DNA of 8,229 nt from the NCBI GenBank assembly GCA_021793095.1, contig JAJYTK010000037.1, forward strand, positions 1 to 8,229, read 5' to 3'. The notes under the pieces are model-generated. The model was not told where the DNA came from, did no database searches, and worked only from the letters and a program-made list of their open reading frames with translations. Below, one piece after another: positions 6,771-8,229 of the stretch. Source of the DNA: Pseudomonadota bacterium (GTDB lineage: Bacteria > Pseudomonadota > Gammaproteobacteria > Burkholderiales > Burkholderiaceae_B). Within the stretch, counting starts at the first letter, position 1; every line of letters begins with the position of its first letter. The translations under genes were made by a program, and so were the position numbers.

Positions 6771-7824
6771 ACTGCTCCTTGCTATGAATCACTACATTGG
6801 CAGAGGCCCCAGCGCGCAGCAAATCACTCGGGGCATCTTGAAGACGAATTCGCACAGGGAAACGCTGCGCAATATGCACCCAATTTAAGGTTTTTTGTAC
6901 ATAAGGAAGCTCAAAAGGTAAATCTATTTGCTCCGTGCTCGTCACCCCCCATCCGATACTATCGACCACCCCTTTCGCAGGTCGGCTGCTATCAGCAAGG
7001 ATATAAACCGTGGCACAATCACCTTTTTGAATACGGTCTAAATCGGTTTCTTTAAAATAGGCCGTCGCATAAGAATTATCGACATCGACTAAAGAAAATA
7101 CCGATGCGCCCGGCAATACCTGCTCACCCTCACGCGTATTTAAGCCAACAATGCGACCGGAAAAAGGAGCATTTACTTTGGTTTTGGACAGTTCATACTC
7201 AGCCATGGCCAAACCACTCACACGGGTAGATACAATGGCTTGCTCTGCGGCAGTATTACTGACTAAAGAATCGGCTGCCTGTTGTTGTTCGAGCGCTTGG
7301 CTTAAAGAAATCTCGGCATCGCGCATCAGCGTCCGTGATTCATCGAGCTGCTGCTTGGGAACATAACCCTTGGGAGCCAGTTCGGCCAAACGTTGATGGG
7401 TCTGGGTCGCCATTTTCAGATTTTCACGCGCTCTTTGTACCTGCTCTTCGGCGATTTGAGCATTGTGCTCTTCTGCCTTAATCACCCGGCCTTTACTATC
7501 TAGAGTGGCCTCAGCGAGTTGCAACTCAGCCTTGGCCTGCTCAAAACGCAGCTCATAAAAAGTAGGATCAATCTCAAAGAGCACCTCGCCCTCTTTGACG
7601 TATTGCCCATCTTGCACATTCATTTTATGGATTTTTCCTGGCACCCCGGCACTAATATTGACGATAGGTGCACCTAATACCGCATCCTCGGATAAAGGGT
7701 TAGCGATACGCTTAAACCATTGCGCTAAGGCAAATACAGTTAACAACAGAAAAACGACTAGGGCAAATAAAATAGCCAGGCGTTTTTTATTTTTAGCGGG
7801 ATGTTCTGGTGTTGTTGAACTCAT
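6763..7824 (-). CDS. mdtN: HlyD-family periplasmic adaptor (membrane fusion protein), MdtN-like
   Basis: This 353-residue adaptor would link the FUSC inner-membrane protein to the outer-membrane duct. It has a cytoplasmic basic start (KNKKR, 11-15) and one membrane anchor (about 16-35). The first lipoyl half follows at about 50-90 (NISAGVPGKIHKMNVQDGQ). A long charged alpha-hairpin runs from about 92 to 210, with the tip around ELAPKGYVPKQQLDE (148-162). The second lipoyl half is VNAPFSGRIVGLNTREGEQV (217-236), and a beta-barrel domain comes after it. The end carries LNWVHIAQRFPVRIRL (313-328), typical of the MdtN/AaeA type of adaptor. The ATG lies three bases after the ytcA stop and has no clear Shine-Dalgarno, so translation is probably coupled to ytcA. 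The E. coli homologue is of nearly the same length. Confidence 0.88.
   Translation of the reverse strand: MSSTTPEHPAKNKKRLAILFALVVFLLLTVFALAQWFKRIANPLSEDAVLGAPIVNISAGVPGKIHKMNVQDGQYVKEGEVLFEIDPTFYELRFEQAKAELQLAEATLDSKGRVIKAEEHNAQIAEEQVQRARENLKMATQTHQRLAELAPKGYVPKQQLDESRTLMRDAEISLSQALEQQQAADSLVSNTAAEQAIVSTRVSGLAMAEYELSKTKVNAPFSGRIVGLNTREGEQVLPGASVFSLVDVDNSYATAYFKETDLDRIQKGDCATVYILADSSRPAKGVVDSIGWGVTSTEQIDLPFELPYVQKTLNWVHIAQRFPVRIRLQDAPSDLLRAGASANVVIHSKEQCE
6775..6780 (-). promoter_or_regulatory. Ribosome binding site for the GTG start of mdtO, inside mdtN
   Basis: On the minus strand AAGGAG lies four bases before the GTG at 6770. It sits within the last codons of mdtN (Lys-Glu of the C-terminal SKEQCE). 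It supports the GTG start and the 8-base overlap of the two genes, in place of any ATG further downstream. Confidence 0.7.
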
Positions 7825-7827
7825 CGA

Positions 7828-8082
7828 TCAATCAAATAAAACCCATAAAGCTGCCAAACTAATCAGTAACGCAAAACAAATATAGGTTAATAGTCGCAGC
7901 GGTAAATAATCATCAATACCCACCATTATCAACAACACACGCAGTAGTAATGTCGTTGGAATAGATATGGCTACGCATACTAACCACGCAGGAAAATAAG
8001 AGCCAGCTATATAGATGGATGGAGAGTACTGACAGCCTGTCAATAAAAGGAACAAAGGCAAAAAGGACAAACGCCTATTCAT
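7828..8082 (-). CDS. ytcA: YtcA-family small membrane lipoprotein
   Basis: This 84-residue protein has a basic start (MNRR), a hydrophobic signal segment and a good lipobox, LLTGC, with Cys17 as the predicted lipid-modified residue. Two membrane segments follow (about 31-53 and 62-82). The stretch after the cysteine, SPSIYIAGSYFPAWLVC, closely resembles what I recall of E. coli YtcA (SP-I-IG-YYP-W---C), which is encoded directly upstream of mdtNOP. The gene order here is the same. YtcA has no established biochemical role. Proteins of this size and position in aaeXAB-like operons are thought to be accessory subunits. No convincing Shine-Dalgarno or promoter was found immediately upstream. The preceding reading frame, a porin remnant, ends 36 bases before the start codon. 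Confidence 0.85.
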   Translation of the reverse strand: MNRRLSFLPLFLLLTGCQYSPSIYIAGSYFPAWLVCVAISIPTTLLLRVLLIMVGIDDYLPLRLLTYICFALLISLAALWVLFD

Positions 8083-8118
8083 GGTATTCGTTATGTTTGT
8101 GTTAGCGCTAGGCGCAAG

Positions 8119-8229
8119 TTATTGAGAAATCCTCGTGTGACCCACCCCTGCATCAATCACCCCGTATACTTCTACATTACTACCGCTGTTTTTTGCGGCA
8201 TCTCGTTCAGCAGAGGATTGAGTACTTGT
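8119..8229 (-). pseudogene. Porin N-terminal remnant, ending at a stop codon; 5' part outside window
   Basis: Reading leftward from the right edge, one frame gives 36 codons and a TAA at 8121-8119. It contains NVEVYGVIDAGVGHTRIS, which matches the pattern of the first beta-strand of mature Gram-negative porins of the Burkholderiales/Neisseriales type (V-LYGVIDAGV). In those proteins about 300 or more residues of barrel follow; here the frame stops 14 residues after the Tyr. The next 36 bases lead into ytcA in the same frame, so no barrel follows in any frame. The preceding residues, rich in Ser, Ala and charged residues, may lie between a signal peptide and the strand. I infer a broken porin gene. 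A sequencing error cannot explain it, because the rest of the gene is absent, not frameshifted. Confidence 0.5.

Noticed and set aside
1..8229. CRISPR arrays, tRNA or rRNA genes, insertion sequences, transposases or attachment sites
   Set aside because: No regularly spaced repeats, cloverleaf-like segments, transposase frames or flanking terminal repeats were seen on either strand.

Overview
The window holds five complete genes, one gene cut by the left edge and the remnant of another at the right edge. Base composition is moderate, by eye near 50% GC. Lipoproteins, an outer-membrane factor and a porin fragment mark a Gram-negative proteobacterium. The fragment's first beta-strand (VEVYGVIDAGVG) is of the type common in Burkholderiales and Neisseriales porins, so a betaproteobacterium, possibly Alcaligenaceae-like, is my best guess. 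That is inference; there is no rRNA here to test it.

Layout from left to right. (1) Positions 1-1283, minus strand: the first 427 residues of a CbrA-type sensor kinase, in which a sodium:solute-symporter-like membrane domain precedes signalling domains that lie outside the window. (2) Positions 1284-1440: a divergent intergenic region with a good sigma70-like promoter for the next gene and two inverted repeats lying on that promoter. (3) Positions 1441-3153, plus strand: sat, an ATP sulfurylase with an extra C-terminal region of about 170 residues that is not an APS kinase, and with an altered sulfate-binding motif. A strong intrinsic terminator follows it. (4) Positions 3212-3361: a leader with several small inverted repeats. 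(5) Positions 3362-4972, plus strand: a TolC/OprM-type outer-membrane efflux lipoprotein. (6) Positions 8082 down to 4944, minus strand: a tight operon ytcA-mdtN-mdtO, encoding a small membrane lipoprotein, a periplasmic adaptor and a FUSC-family inner-membrane protein. (7) Positions 8119-8229, minus strand: the last 36 codons of a reading frame that looks like the N-terminus of a porin and stops just upstream of ytcA.

Genes in blocks 5 and 6 probably form one tripartite exporter equivalent to E. coli YtcA-MdtN-MdtO-MdtP. Here the outer-membrane component is encoded on the opposite strand, and the two transcription units meet tail to tail with a 29-base coding overlap. The sensor kinase and sat are divergently transcribed from a shared control region, but no functional link between them is visible. 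The most unusual points are the variant and extended ATP sulfurylase, the porin remnant beside the efflux operon, and the convergent overlap. I did not find a clearly undescribed multi-gene system.
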